NCBI GenBank assembly: GCA_038503075.1
Contig: JBCAML010000021.1
Span: 1-64,000, forward strand
Length of the DNA: 64,000 bases
Source: Gyromitra esculenta
Taxonomy: Eukaryota > Ascomycota > Pezizomycetes > Pezizales > Discinaceae
Direction of reading: 5' to 3'
Shown piece after piece: positions 22,132 to 34,351 of this stretch. Both the position numbers and the translations under genes were made by a program. Below the pieces are notes generated by a model. The model did not search any database. It worked only from the letters and a program-made list of their open reading frames with translations, and was not told the DNA's origin. Position 1 is the first letter of the stretch, and every line of letters starts with the position of its first letter.

Positions 22132-22264
22132 ATGTACTCGTATTCTCATGACATTTTTAAAATGGACCAGGTCCGCATATCATACAAACTTCCCTTAATC
22201 TACCTGTTTTGTATGGGATGCAGAGGTAGCCCGTTTTAAAAACGTCATGAGAATACGAGTACAT
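22132..22264. mobile_element. MITE-like element, 133 bp, TIR of about 33 bp
   Basis: ATGTACTCGTATTCTCATGA at 22,132 is repeated inverted so that the element ends ...TCATGAGAATACGAGTACAT at 22,264. Similarity continues inward through CATTTTTAAAATGG against CCGTTTTAAAAACG. The roughly 65-bp centre is unrelated between arms and there is no coding frame. It ends 5' of a gene-free zone. Confidence 0.75.
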
Positions 22265-22718
22265 AATAGATACGATATCTCATCGCTGGTTATCGGAACC
22301 TGCCGAGTCATAACGGCTGGATGTTTGCTCTGCATGCTAACGAAACTACTACTCTAGGCGTGCGGCTCGAACGCCTAGATATGACGTGGGAGCTATAAGA
22401 ACAATGCAATACCTACATGTAGTAAAAACAAATATTCTATCGAGAGTGCTTTGCATTCCCTCTTTCAGAGAGATAAATACCGTGGCACACTCCCAATGAC
22501 GAACCCTCCTTCTTAGGTCATGCCAACACGTGTGCCTTAGTTCAATCACTCGTTCGCTGAAGCGAGAAATAATACCTACCAACGAGGTTGTGTCCTGGAT
22601 CCCGAACGCAATAGAGAAAAAAAGCATGTTAAATTCGTAGCTGGACGAGTGATATTAAGTGACTGTAGATGCCAAGCATTCTGCATTCTGCACATTTCTC
22701 CCCACGTAATCGCTAGTT

Positions 22719-22855
22719 TACTCGGGGCAGGCATGAAGAACCTGAACATGCAAATGCGAGTTGACCAGCCAATCCGTCGATGTTCTAGCTGAGAACGAAT
22801 CAAAAATCGCTACCAGCAAAAGTTATGCTCAGGTTCTTCATGCCTGCCCCGAGTA
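22719..22855. mobile_element. MITE-like element, 137 bp, TA-flanked
   Basis: TACTCGGGGCAGGCATGAAG at 22,719 pairs with CTTCATGCCTGCCCCGAGTA ending at 22,855. The arms stay similar for about 33 bp (AACCTGAACAT against ATGCTCAGGTT). TA at both outer ends is compatible with a Tc1/mariner-type TA target duplication. It lies 454 bp after the previous element but has a different terminal sequence. Confidence 0.75.
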
Positions 22856-25800
22856 TAACACGATCTGTCTCATCTCACCCCGGGAAATGTTGCATCCATT
22901 GGTACAGGTACATATTGGTCATGCATACCTACCCTATCGCAACAACTCCAACTATGGAATTATCATTAACCGTAAAACGTCTCCTGAGATTCGGTAACAT
23001 GACCTCCAGACTCGAGCTCTCAATCCGATAGGGTTGAATATTGATGAAATTTAACGTGGTGCAGAACAAAATGTCCCCGTTCTATGACTAGCTGTAGATG
23101 ATCCAATCGCGGCGAATTACATCCCCTCGAACAAGCAAACATCGACGAGATCCGGTATACGACCTCGAGATGTTGATTAGATCAAGTCAGGTCCCGAGAT
23201 GGATGACACTAGTCGGCCGATTAAGAATCTATAGCTAGGCCAAATCACCAGCGGCAAATTAAACCTATTAATCGATTAATGAATTCACTACCTTCTCTAC
23301 CTTATCAGAAAGGCTGAACCATGCGGCGAATAACAGCTAAACGTGGCCACAATGCACTTGACTAGTTGAAGCCTCATGATAAGCATACAACTGAAAGAAA
23401 TTGTATATTTAACGTAACTGCCAATATGTAGCGCTCTGTTGGGTGGGGGTCTCGAAGGGTTTCAGGGCTCTAGCGACGGTAACCAAAAAAATTTCTTCAC
23501 TATGGACTGTAACTGCAAAACGCATGATTTTCCATGTGAATTGCATGTAGCGTCTGACATTAGGAAAATACAAGCTTTTCTGGTATCCGACCTCAACCCT
23601 AACGGCTAGATGTCAATGATCCTTCTGGTAATTATCCATGCCCATGCATATGTTCCGACCGGTTTGTAAGTGGGGCCGGTTGGTAAATCGGTCAGCCGGT
23701 TAGTAAAGAGGCCAACTTTGGAAACCGGCTGACCGGTTTCTAAAGTATTGTTGGCAGTTGGCTGATAATCAAAGCTTGGGAAAACGTTTAGGATACCACA
23801 ACTACATGTACATGTACTCTACTTTAGTTCGACCGTGCCCACCACAACTAAGCCTATACCGTTAGCTGCTTACCCCCTTTAGCCCACCTAGCCAGGCAAA
23901 GAAAACCTCTGATTTGAAGTAATAAAATCACAACAAATCGAGCACTACTCTATTTTTCTCTTAATATTCTTAAATAAAATAGATTACAATAAAGAGGGTT
24001 TTTAGGTTTGAATTCTACGTGGTGTAGGTAAGTGAGCGCGGTCAAATTAAAGCAAAGCAGTCGCGGTATCTGACATACAAACTCATCAGAAACATGGTAT
24101 CCTAGACATTTTCCCGGTAGAGAAAAAAATCACTTTAGGTATCGGCCAGCCGATATGTCAAGTTGCACGGTTTATAAACCGGTTGACTCATTTGTAAAGC
24201 GGTCTGGCCAGTTTGTCAACCGGCATTCTTGAGATACCGGCCAGAACACATACATATACCACCAGAACTGGGAGATAGTCCACGGGAGCTACAAGAAAGC
24301 TAACATAGAAAAACTCTTCTCTTCCAATTTTTCCTATCCTAGCACATGTTATCCTGTTTCTTTTCCATACCTTGTGCGTTTTACCAAGGCTGAAAGAAAT
24401 CAAGGAAAGTGTATAAAAGGGCAAGTGCAGTATTCGAATCTAAATTCCCCATTGTCGACGACACCACGACAATTAAGTCGCAAAAAGAGGTCTTTCAATA
24501 AGCACGCATGACCTTGTTACTGCAAGCATGGATACTACTGATCTTTGATTCGGATGCTAAACCAGATGTGTTATTCTGAGGGCAAGAACTCCGTGTATAT
24601 TTACAACCTAACTCTATGTACTACTATATTTAATGACGCGGTGAAGACTCGAATTCCCACTTGCCAGTGTCTAGATTACGGTGATGATATCATATGTACG
24701 GGATATCGTGTAGTTCTAGCCATCTGATGGGTTGCCTTCGCTGTGGGGCATGTCACAACGGTTTGTTAATCCAAGTCTCGGTTTGCATTTCTTGGTTATT
24801 CCACGGAAATAGGACCAACAATCGCGTGACAAGTGGCCTGGCAGCTACTTAATGGGACATACTCCGTACGGGTATGCCGTTGCGACTGCTTAAGATACCA
24901 TCTAATCCTGAGTGCTCCTCGCACTTCCTTTTCCTTTGTGTGAGGATTATGCATGTACAATGTGCGCATGAACATCGATCCCACCCATTCTACCGGGAAA
25001 CTAAGTCTGGAGTTCTCGCTTTGTATCGTTGGTTGTTCAAGCACATACATCTCTGTTAGTCTTTCACCGTTTTTCAAGTTCATCATCTTATTCTAGAGCG
25101 AGAGGCTTGATCATCTAGTCCAAACGTGGGGGCTGGCTCGACCAGGGTCTACACACTACGTCAACCCAATATATAACCGTGGGCGTGAGCGTAGGACTAT
25201 TCTTAAAGTACTACACGCCTCTCTTGCTTGGGGCCATGCCACACCTAACGGAACGGAGCCGCAGAATAGGCAATGATAGAACACTAGTCGAGTTATCTCG
25301 AATGGAGAAAACCTTCCAGTTTTTTTATATAGTTTGTTTTTTCAATATGACTATTTACCGGATCCGCGGAGCTCGACGTTATCTTATTGTAGATGTAAGG
25401 AAACTCAAATGATAGCCTGATCGAAATTGTGCGCGTTTCTACCACCTATAATCCATCCAAATGCGAGCATTCAGTGACAGAAAGAATACGAGCGTATGTT
25501 AGAGAGGATTTTTAGAAAAACAAGCAAACGGTCATATACAAATCTAGATTAAGTAGAGTTCCATGAAATGCAATACTTTATTCGTTTAGTTGTCATTCGA
25601 TGCCTTGACCGAACCTAATCCTCTTCAGCGCGTAGAGCTTGCCTGTTCTGTTCTAGCTGTGCCTCAACACTAAATTACTTCATCACAGCTACGATCTACA
25701 GCGAATTAGCTAGAATTATTTGATCGCAAAATCACCTTCAATCTCCAAGTCCATTCTCTCAGCCTGAGTCAAAAAAGAGGCTGAAGCGCATCTAATAGCT

Positions 25801-27200
25801 TAATTATCAATATAGAGCTATGGTCATATATAGGTTCCAATTAATTTGAACCTCTATATAAATGCCAATCTCTTGCGAGAAATTCAAGCTTCGACAACGC
25901 AAAGCACCCCTCACTCAAAAGATTTTACTTACCTCAATCCCTAGTTATGTCTTGCAATGGAGCCAGAAGAATCAATTGGGAGCCAGTCAAAGCGTCCATC
26001 CACCAGCTATACTGCGTTGAAATGGTGACGCTTGACGATCTCCCCAAGAGAATGCTAAGGGATTTCGGTTTTGATGCAAGGTATGTCTGTTCACCTGGTG
26101 TCCTACGCATCGATACGCAGCCTCTGTGCTGTAACTCTTCCTCGTTGAAATTTTTCGGACATTCGAATAACCTCTATTGTTAGCCGCCGTTCATATTCAA
26201 CCAAGATTGGTGAATGGGGCTGGAAAAGAAATAAAAGGATCAGTCGGCGGAAGTTTGAGATCCGCTCGAGCTCGGCCCTTTCTACAGACATTGCTCGGGG
26301 GCCTGTCCCTCCACAGCTGCTCCAGAGGGGCCGCGTGTCAGAGGTACCAGAGTCAGGAGCTGATGGTAACTATTGATTCATAGGTGGATGATTTAGAAAT
26401 ACGGATAGAATACTTACAGGCCAACTAGAAATGATCGCGTCCGGGTCGCGGAACACGTACACGAGAATGGTAGACGCTGGAAGACATGAACACGATCAAA
26501 TGGATCCTCAAGCAGTCACTCGACCACTCGATCAAATGATAAATGGCATTTCAGCTCTTCAGATTCAAGAAGTGGTATGCACATTCCGCTGGATCCATTC
26601 TAAAGAACGCTATTCGGAACTAACTGAAAATATAGCTTACAACACGCTCACAACTTTCTCCGGAACCGGTTAACTATAACCCTACAGTTTATTCACAGGA
26701 AGAGATTTTTGTGTGGGATACTTGCTCGGAGCTTGATTGTTCGGGTCTGCTCTGCATCAAATGCAATGAAAAATACATATTAGCTCATTCGGAGGATAGA
26801 GAGAGCGATTTGGCTTGGTCCAGAAGCGTAACAGACTCTGAGCTCTAACACAACTTCTTTGCGCCAGCTAGAAATCCGCTTGTAAATTAAATGTACAGTG
26901 TACTGTCATTGTATACATTATTTTTGGGGGTTGGTCTCCTGGCCGTACCTAACGGGCTGCGCGTGTAATGGTTTCGGCCACTTAAATTCAAAGGAATAGT
27001 TGGTTAATTAACTCTACATACTATATTCCACACCCAATTCCAGTAGCCGTGAAGAAGCTCCTATCCTTAGCAGCCTTCGGGGATTTAAACTGCGACAGAG
27101 ATGGACCATTAGTGCCCAATGATCCAGTGCATCCCAAGATTTTATGTTCCACTAACGGAAATTACCCGGCTCGCATGAAAAGTACCAACCATATCAATAA
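22856..27200. other. Gene-free zone
   Basis: I find no frame with a recognisable domain over 4.3 kb on either strand. Features present are the CCGGTT clusters at 23,655-24,235 and a short AT-rich palindromic patch with ACAGTGTACTGT near 26,894. Short open frames such as 25,947-26,183 and 26,431-26,673 lack motifs. Confidence 0.5.
23655..24235. repeat. Two clusters of CCGGTTnnTAAA motifs
   Basis: At 23,657-23,745 a motif of about 19-20 bp, approximately CCGGTTNGTAAANNGGNC, occurs three times in direct order and then inverted (GGAAACCGGCTGACCGGTTT). A second cluster with the same words (TTTATAAACCGGTTGAC, TTGTAAAGCGGTC, TTGTCAACCGG) lies at 24,165-24,225. The clusters are separated by about 400 bp of ordinary sequence. 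They may be subterminal motif arrays of one 580-bp element, or a binding-site array; both are inference. Confidence 0.5.
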
Positions 27201-27351
27201 TACCGTAATATCTCGATACCGAACAGGGCAGGGCTATGGGATGAAGTAACTCTCGGATTGGCTGAATTTATTAAGCCGCAATGCAAACTCAGCCAATCAG
27301 ATAATTCTTTCATCCCATACCCCTGTCCGGTATCGCTGAGATATTACGGTA
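27201..27351. mobile_element. Foldback MITE, 151 bp, arms of about 65 bp
   Basis: TACCGTAATATCTCGATACC at 27,201 is matched inverted at the right end, which reads ...GAGATATTACGGTA to 27,351. The arms align for about 65 bp, through CAGGG-CTATGGGATGAA and GATTGGCTGA, leaving only about 20 bp of loop. The outer TACCGTA is the same as the outer bases of the element at 59,214. No coding capacity is present. Confidence 0.75.
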
Positions 27352-28024
27352 TCTCAATTATAGTTAGTGGTAGGTCCATCCCCAGTGCCTTTTGCTGCAG
27401 CTGCTACCATGACAAACGATGACCCTCAAAAAAAAAAAAAGCCCAGAAAATAGCAAGATGAGTGCTTCTGAGCCCTGCACTCACGGACTCTTCGCACCTT
27501 TCCGAGCTGCTTGCATCGAAATAGAGGTCCTTAAACCAATAGAGTCTATATCTACAGAGGGCTTAGTTTTAATCAAGTGATATAGCTAACGTCGGGTATT
27601 ATTTACGGGTTTGTACTATATGATTTTTAATCATCAACCTTAGCACAAGATAGTGCGCACTAAGTATCAAGAACCATGGGGTAAATAAGAAACCAGTATC
27701 CCTAATATATAGCTTTAGGCTATTTACTACTCCTCGGAGAAGTCAAGTACTACGGGTGCAGGTGTCGGTCTGGCGACAGGTGGCGGTGCGGCTCTTTTCT
27801 CAATGAGCTCGTGTCCATACTCTTCCTAACTAGCTCCAATCGACGTTTAGTACGTAGCACTCTCGATTCATTAGACGTGCTTATGGGACCTCTCAGGGAG
27901 TTGTGGAGGAGAAGAATCGCCAGACTTACCCCCGCAACCGCAGTGCATATATTCTCGGTAGTAGGATTACCAATCTACAAGAGCACTTGATTATTAACCT
28001 AATCTGGGGTCAGACAACAATACG
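27352..28024. other. Intergenic stretch, nothing recognised
   Basis: No gene or repeat was recognised apart from a 13-base A-run near 27,429. Confidence 0.45.
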
Positions 28025-28201
28025 TACAGTCGAACCTTGATATAAAGAACCTCGATATCATGGAAATTCGCAGTAACGGACGGAAATTAAGTGCAACTTT
28101 GAGTTCCTAGCACCATCCAAAATTTGCTGTAAGGAAAAATTTGCTATAACGAACGAATTCCCACGAATTATGCACGTCCCTTATAACAAGATGCGACTGT
28201 A
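28025..28201. mobile_element. Pogo/Fot1-like MITE, 177 bp, TA-flanked
   Basis: The element starts TACAGTCGAACCTTGATATA at 28,025 and ends TTATAACAAGATGCGACTGTA at 28,201, giving imperfect inverted repeats of about 20 bp with TA at both outer edges. The terminal CAGTCGAACCTTGATATAA resembles the ends of pogo/Fot1-class Tc1/mariner transposons. That is family knowledge; no transposase is present in the window. Confidence 0.7.
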
Positions 28202-28826
28202 CTCCCTAGAGGAAACAAAAGTAGAAACAAAATAGGAAATGGCTGACGAGGGCTTGGTGGTGCGACACCAACGCGCGGCCCGTGTTTCACCGCATCCGGC
28301 CGCTCGTTTGACTTACTAGGCCCGTGCGCATGCGGGGAAGATAGACCCTAACCCTGTGAGGCTCTGTCATCTACCGCCTATCCGCCTCCAATGCCATCCT
28401 AACCGGGACCCGGCAGCATGCTCAACTGTCGCTCGTCATAGACACTTCCTTGCAGCTCCATGTATGTACCCAGCATGCGAAGGGTGTGTTCCATTGCTGT
28501 CTGGGAGCGAGGATACGATGCTACACCAAACGCTCCGCCACTGTGCACCCCACAATTGGCTCAGGAACAGATGCCGGTACCGGGGCTGCTGGTGGTGCAG
28601 TACACCCAGCTACTAACTATCCCATTCAACCTCTGCCTCTTTACCTCCCTCTCCCCTCTCCCCTCTCCCCTCTCACTCCACTCCACTCCCTTTCACTCTC
28701 ACTCTCTCCCTTTCACTCTCACTCTCGCCCTCCCCACACAACCTATTCTCTCTTAGCCATCTGTGATTAACCTACCCAATCTCACCGTAATATTGTAAAT
28801 CCCCCCCCAATTCACCAGAACATCCA
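28202..28826. other. Upstream region of the AAA ATPase gene
   Basis: 28,230-28,620 is GC-rich with several overlapping open frames but no motif I recognise, possibly a decayed gene. 28,625-28,745 is an almost pure pyrimidine tract (CCCTCTC and CACTCTC units), common in fungal promoters and leaders. A CCCTAACCCT word sits at 28,346-28,355. Confidence 0.45.
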
Positions 28827-30563
28827 ATGTTCTCCTCTACTTCCACCCCTCCTCCCCACGGCAGGCACCGTCGCATGTCTCCCCGCCAGATGCATCATCC
28901 TTCCTCCAACCCCTTTCCCCACAAACCTCTTGCTCCTCAATTCATGCCCGATCATCAATCTCCACAATCTCCATCTGCTCTCTACCAAAATCCCCCCATC
29001 GAGGAGTGCTCGGATTCGGTCTCTGCTGTCCCTGCCGCTACCTCTAGTAATATCGATGAGTTCTTGGTCATTGAAGAATCCCGTCACCATCGTCCCGCCG
29101 CTCCAATCACTTCCTTTGTGGACCACCATTCTGCCTTGGCCCTCAATTGTGATTTTGTCCTCCGTGATGCTATCAAGAAAGTCTATCCGCATCTCAACAT
29201 GACCGTTTGCATCGACCATAACTGTGACATCCTTTCTTACGCTGCTCTTGGGGAGGTCAACTTGAGGCCCAACACACAAAGGGATCTATCTTTCCTCACC
29301 CAAGCCGTGTTTTTCCAGTCCGCCCACCGCTCGGACGGCCCCGGGACCGTCCAACCGACCCTTGACTTTGGTTGCTTCGACGTCGTGACCAAATCAGGCC
29401 ATAAATTTATTCACTACTACGCTCGTTACACTGAGGAATGGCAATTGAAGGTCGCCAACTATTTCCTTCACGATCAGCAGTCGAAAGCAGCCGTTCAAGA
29501 GCTGATCCTGGCGGCTTGTTCCTGGAACGTGGAGCTACACAACGAGATCCTTGTCTTCCAAGGCGATTGGTTCAAAGATCATAATTTATGGGCGTCAGTG
29601 CAGAAGGCGAACTGGAAGGATGTTATCTTGGATGAGAAGATGAAGGAGGATGTCATCCAGGATTTTGACAGCTTTTTCAAGTCCAAGAAGACCTATGACG
29701 ATCTTGGTGTACCATGGAAGGTCTGTACCCTCTCTCCCGCTAGATGTGATTGCAAATCAGCTGATCACGATGCTTCAGCGCGGATTGATTTTCCACGGCC
29801 CCCCTGGAAACGGGAAAACTATTTCCATAAAGGCTATGATGAAGAATCTCCCACATCCCTCGCTCTACGTCAAGTCGTTCCATCATTGGGGCGGCGACGA
29901 ATTGGGCATTAAGATGATATTTGAAAAAGCTAGAGCTATGGCGCCTTGTCTCTTGATTCTCGAGGACATTGATAGTTTGGTGAATATGGGAAATAGATCG
30001 TTCTTTTTGAATCAAGTTGATGGGATTGAAGAGAATGATGGGATTTTGGTCCTAGCTACCACAAACCACTATATGCCCTCTCCGCTCACCGACACCGTAT
30101 GTGAAAGCCATGTTGACATTAGAGATAGTGGAGCTTTTGGACCCTAGTATCGTAAACCGCCCTTCGCGCTTCGATAGAAAGTACTATTTTCCACTGCCAT
30201 CACTGGATGAACGTAAAAAATACTGTCAATACTGGAGGTTAGTGCTCAAATCATATTTTTTGCTTCGATACTAGCGCTAACGATCGAGCTAGACACAAGC
30301 TGGAAGGCAATGACAGGGTGGACTTCCCGGAAGCCCTTATCGACAAAATTGCCACGTGGACTCCGGATTTTAGTTTCGCCTACCTGAAAGAGGCGTTCGT
30401 TAGTTCGCTGCTTATTATCGCAGCCCGAGAGAGCCACAACAAGGAGTATGACAGCGACGATGAGTCGTTCGAGACCATCATTAAGAGGCAAATCGATACA
30501 TTGAAAAGGGAGATGGGCGACGGCAGCGAGATTTTGAATTCATTCTCTGATTTGAAGTGCTGA
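28827..30563 (+). CDS. AAA ATPase, fungal family, with a possible frame break
   Basis: Exon 1 is 28,827-29,720. A 58-nt GT-AG intron leads to exon 2 from 29,779. Later coding parts are about 30,125-30,237 and 30,293-30,563, with a 55-nt intron between. The N-terminal 90 residues are Pro/His/Ser-rich, followed by a conserved lead-in ending in YDDLGVPWK. The AAA core has Walker A GPPGNGKT (about residue 305), Walker [12 protein letters not shown], and the sensor ATTNH. The C-terminal lid has [14 protein letters not shown] and [16 protein letters not shown]. This matches a fungal AAA family related to BCS1-like and 26S-type ATPases; the substrate is unknown. Between ATTNH and LLDPS the frame shifts by one. 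Only an implausibly short 28-nt intron (30,097-30,124) would restore it. The gene may therefore be recently inactivated or contain a sequence error. The remaining exons are well conserved. Confidence 0.8.
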
Positions 30564-33082
30564 AGATATTTATGGAGAGAGATGTGCGCGATTGGATACG
30601 CCTGCGATTATTTTTTCTGTTTACTGGTCTCCACTTCTGCGAATATTATGGTTTTAAGGATGCCAAGTCATGAGTTTTGATAATTTTGGTTTTGGGTAGC
30701 TGTTCGTGAGAAATTTAAACCTACAAAGGCAGTCTCCAATAGTAAGATAGAGTAGCTTATGAAGTGAAGATCGCCCTGCTGTTTCAAACCTTGGTCTAAC
30801 AAATATCATTATCGCTATCTTCTCTTTACGGCAAACCTCTTCCTCCCATTCATGAAATTCAATAGGTTGCTCGATATTTTCCCTCGCAGTACTCTAAAGA
30901 AACTTGCTCTGAGTTACCGGATAAAGTGCTAACAGCTAGGTGGTTAGCTGGCATAGTGCAGTAGTAGCCGTTTGATGAGGCAACAACAGCGGTGCCATGC
31001 GCCAGCAATATGGAAAATTTCTCCATGCTCACAGCAGAGCTTAGAGGTACACATAGGTTGGGCATGTCCCCTGTAGTTCTACCTATCTGTCTTGTTTTTA
31101 TATTCAGAACTTCATTGTGTACATGATGAAGTTGTCCTGTTGCTGAGATGTATACGTTATAGTACTAGCGCCTGTACATAGTTTGCTGACTAAACCCGCA
31201 AGCTTAATAGATGCTACCAGTTATTCCTAGGCCTTGAGCATGTCGCGATAGAGAAACCTAAAAAACTGATTCCGAGAACGGAAAGCTCGTAACCCATAGG
31301 TAGCAGATTGAAGAGAGAATTATCAGCCATATCCGTATTGTAGTTTTACGGCGAAAATGAGTTTGCTCTGCGCTTCGAAGGTTGCTGCTTAGCGCTGCTA
31401 GAGTTGAGAGCTCACCCACCAAGCATCACTAGGTTTAGTTGACCAACGACAGAAACTGTTCTTCCGTGTCCTCATGTATTAGCCTTTTTCAGCTCCATCC
31501 TACAATCCTTAATACACTGCAATCGCCCTAGAAGAACACTGGCTATCGAGATATCCCCCTTACAAGAATACGTCACCCAATATTGACAGATTATTCTGGA
31601 TACGTGTATCGAGGAGTATGACCTATAAGGGAACTGCATCACCCGCTATGACGTTTCGGGATCATTGTCTATTTGGCTCATAATTCGTTATTTAAAGTAT
31701 AGAGAGTAGCTAGAACTTGGTTAGCTACGGATAGGGATTTCACAGCTATATAGATGGGGTGGGTAGGAGATTCCTATGTATTATCAGAGAGGTTCAATAA
31801 TTTCTCTCCACATGCAGAGACAAGAGTCTGTCACATTTTCCCACCCGTTTTTAGTTTCAGATTTGTGCACTTAGTACCGAATACCTACAGGCACATAAGA
31901 CATTCGCCCACTCAGACTACTTTTATTGATTGTCCGGGTCATTTATAATGCTTTTGGCGGTCTTGCGTTTAAGATCATACCACAATTGCGTTTTCTTTTT
32001 TCTTTTCCTTTGATCAATACAAGTCACAGATTGAACAGTCCAAGTAGATGAAACACGAGCACGTATCTTGTCTCAAGCAAAGACTGACAACGGATGGTAC
32101 GAAAACACATGTACCTAGTGGTGCAGTGAATTGTATAAGACTCTGCACTATAGGCCACAGTAACGAGAATTACACACGTGGCGGACTGCCCAGAGAAGAA
32201 CGTCTCCGTATTATCCTCGCAGATATATAACCGGGCTGGGGATCAGCCTCGAATCTGTTTTGGTAGAATTCATTCCTAGATCGCTTACTCGATAGATATC
32301 ACTATAATAAGTATTTTGATCTTGTCTGGCCCCGGTTATGTTTCGCGAAAAAAAATAACTAATCTTGTACTCTACCTGTTGTATGGGGTCTCGGTTATAT
32401 TTATACCATTACCAACAAGGAGCGATTGCCGTACTCCCTTAGAAGTTCAATGGCTAGTCGCCTCTCGTATTCTGTGGTGCTACATATGGCTGAATTTGGG
32501 GTGGTTAGCGCACCAAAATGAACGTTTAACAGGGTTGGGGTATGGATATAAATATAAATACCCTATTTTCCCCAACCTAATTGAACAACACTCTAGCCCG
32601 AGGATTCTTTTTGCAGATAATCGTATTGGGTGGGTTCTAAATCATGACCCCTTTAAATAGTCGCACGTTTTGGTCTGCCAGAGAAGCCCCCCCAAAAAGT
32701 TATCAAGCTCTACTAGTAAGATCTAGATCGGTTTTTACCATGACCCAAAAAAACCAGCATGTCATTCCAATTTTTAGATCCATTGGTCGTTATATTACAT
32801 TAATTTCCTTAGAAAAGTGTATAATACATTCATCAATCATGAAATACATAGTAACATAAAATCGTCGGCACCTGTACCAGCCCCTCTACTTTAGAATAAC
32901 TCCCCTCCCTTCCCAAGACAAAAGAAACTGTCAAAAATTTAAATGAATGTGAAATCCCGAAGAGGGAAAATAGGGGTAATGAATATCCGATGTTGTCAAA
33001 TTGCCCCCGGCTCGTACCAACGCTTTTCTGACTTTCAAGACTTTTGGTAATGAGGTTATGTTCTTTCAAACAGTTTGTAAAG
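30564..33082. other. Gene-free interval
   Basis: No frame with a recognisable motif occurs on either strand over 2.5 kb. Short frames at 31,754-31,948 and 32,316-32,660 have no family resemblance I can name. The sequence is AT-rich, especially 32,500-33,080. Confidence 0.5.
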
Positions 33083-34351
33083 CTACCATTTGATGATGCT
33101 AAGTGCCCGTGGGTGTCCCTTTGAGCCTTTCTTCGGTTCGCCCAACTTCATCTTCTTAAATAAAGACTCTAGTCCGCATGACCGGAAGAACCTAGTTCGT
33201 CTCCTTTCTTTCTTCCCCAGTGAGCTCTTTATGTTTGAGTCGTCGCTTCCCTTCCGTGATTGTGGTAATGAGGGGGGTAAAGGGTTCTTTTCGGAGGCCA
33301 CGATGCTAGCGGCTGAGGTTACTGCTGGGTCGTTAAAGTCTTCGAAGAACCGGGAACTTCTCGGTGATGATAGGGAAGATACTGTCAGCCTTGCTGGTGG
33401 AAGGGAAAGTGAACTATCGGATCTTTTCTGAGGAGCAAAGACAACCGGAGTTTCGTTCACAGCCTTGCGGTTCGCCATGGAAGTTCCTGGGCGTGATGGA
33501 CTCCTTGAGGGTATTGGCGGTGGTTCGATAGGATCGTATACTATCGACGATATCCCACTGGCTGGTAGCGGCGGGATTATCAGCCCGGCGAGTATCCTCT
33601 CGGTCAACGTCTGGGTATTTCTGATTGCTTCCGGTTCAACCTTTGCCGGAGCCGGATTCTCTGGCTTGATTTCAACATCCTCAAACATATTGCCGAAGGC
33701 GCGGTCAACTTCCGCGGTGATTTCAATCCTGAATATTTCCTCAATCTCTCCTTCAAGTTCGCCCTCCGCTCTTGTCTCAATGGTCAATTCAATTTCTGGC
33801 CCAGTTGCTTCCTCCGGGCCTTCCAAAATCTCCTCTCTAAGGATTTCATTGCTCTCCCTGTCAACCGCTAGTCCAAAGTTTGCCTTGAGCTCTTCTTGCT
33901 TTTCTTCTTCCTCCCTCACTTCCCTTCCTTCCTCTTTTGGTTCCACCGCTCGCTCCTCTTCTTCCCCCTCCTTCACCCCCTCCTTTTCAGCGTCAGTCTC
34001 TCCAAACAATTCCGGGAGCATTTCTTCCTGAATTGTCGTAATAGCAGCGGCATCTGTCTTTCCCGAAGCCTCCACATCGACTTCTGTAGCCATGGTATCG
34101 TCAACATCCTCGCCCCAACCAGACTCATCGGAACCGAGGCTCTCAAAATCCGTATCGCTTGCACCATCGATTCCAGGATTAACGACCGAGGCAACCGGAC
34201 CATCAAAGTCGAAAAAAACCTGACTTTTGTAATCGACGTACGAGAGGGGCGACTCGGCGACATCGTACTCATCTTCCGGCCAGGTGCCAGCCATCACCTC
34301 TCGAATGGCATCATAGAGCGGGCTCCCAGATCGTTCTATGGAGTGGTCCAT
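33083..34351 (-). CDS. Hypothetical acidic low-complexity protein
   Basis: A minus-strand open frame encodes 422 residues from the ATG at 34,351. That ATG sits in a strong context (GCCGCCATGG) just after a run of CCA triplets in the leader. The frame stays open farther upstream, but that part is His-rich and matches the untranslated-looking leader. Residues about 95-260 are dominated by Glu, with EE runs and KEG or REE units. The C-terminal 130 residues are Ser/Pro-rich and then basic, ending with KKERRRTRFFRSC and a lysine-rich tail. No enzymatic motif, signal peptide or membrane span is seen. A nuclear or scaffold role is only a guess from the basic tail. I do not recognise the family. Confidence 0.6.
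   Translation of the reverse strand: MDHSIERSGSPLYDAIREVMAGTWPEDEYDVAESPLSYVDYKSQVFFDFDGPVASVVNPGIDGASDTDFESLGSDESGWGEDVDDTMATEVDVEASGKTDAAAITTIQEEMLPELFGETDAEKEGVKEGEEEERAVEPKEEGREVREEEEKQEELKANFGLAVDRESNEILREEILEGPEEATGPEIELTIETRAEGELEGEIEEIFRIEITAEVDRAFGNMFEDVEIKPENPAPAKVEPEAIRNTQTLTERILAGLIIPPLPASGISSIVYDPIEPPPIPSRSPSRPGTSMANRKAVNETPVVFAPQKRSDSSLSLPPARLTVSSLSSPRSSRFFEDFNDPAVTSAASIVASEKNPLPPSLPQSRKGSDDSNIKSSLGKKERRRTRFFRSCGLESLFKKMKLGEPKKGSKGHPRALSIIKW

Noticed and set aside
28356..28770. Overlapping plus-strand frames upstream of the AAA gene
   Set aside because: Three frames overlap, none has a motif, and the right half is a simple pyrimidine tract.
33465..34031. 188-codon plus-strand frame
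   Set aside because: It is the antisense shadow of the Glu-rich minus-strand gene; its Ser-rich composition follows from that.
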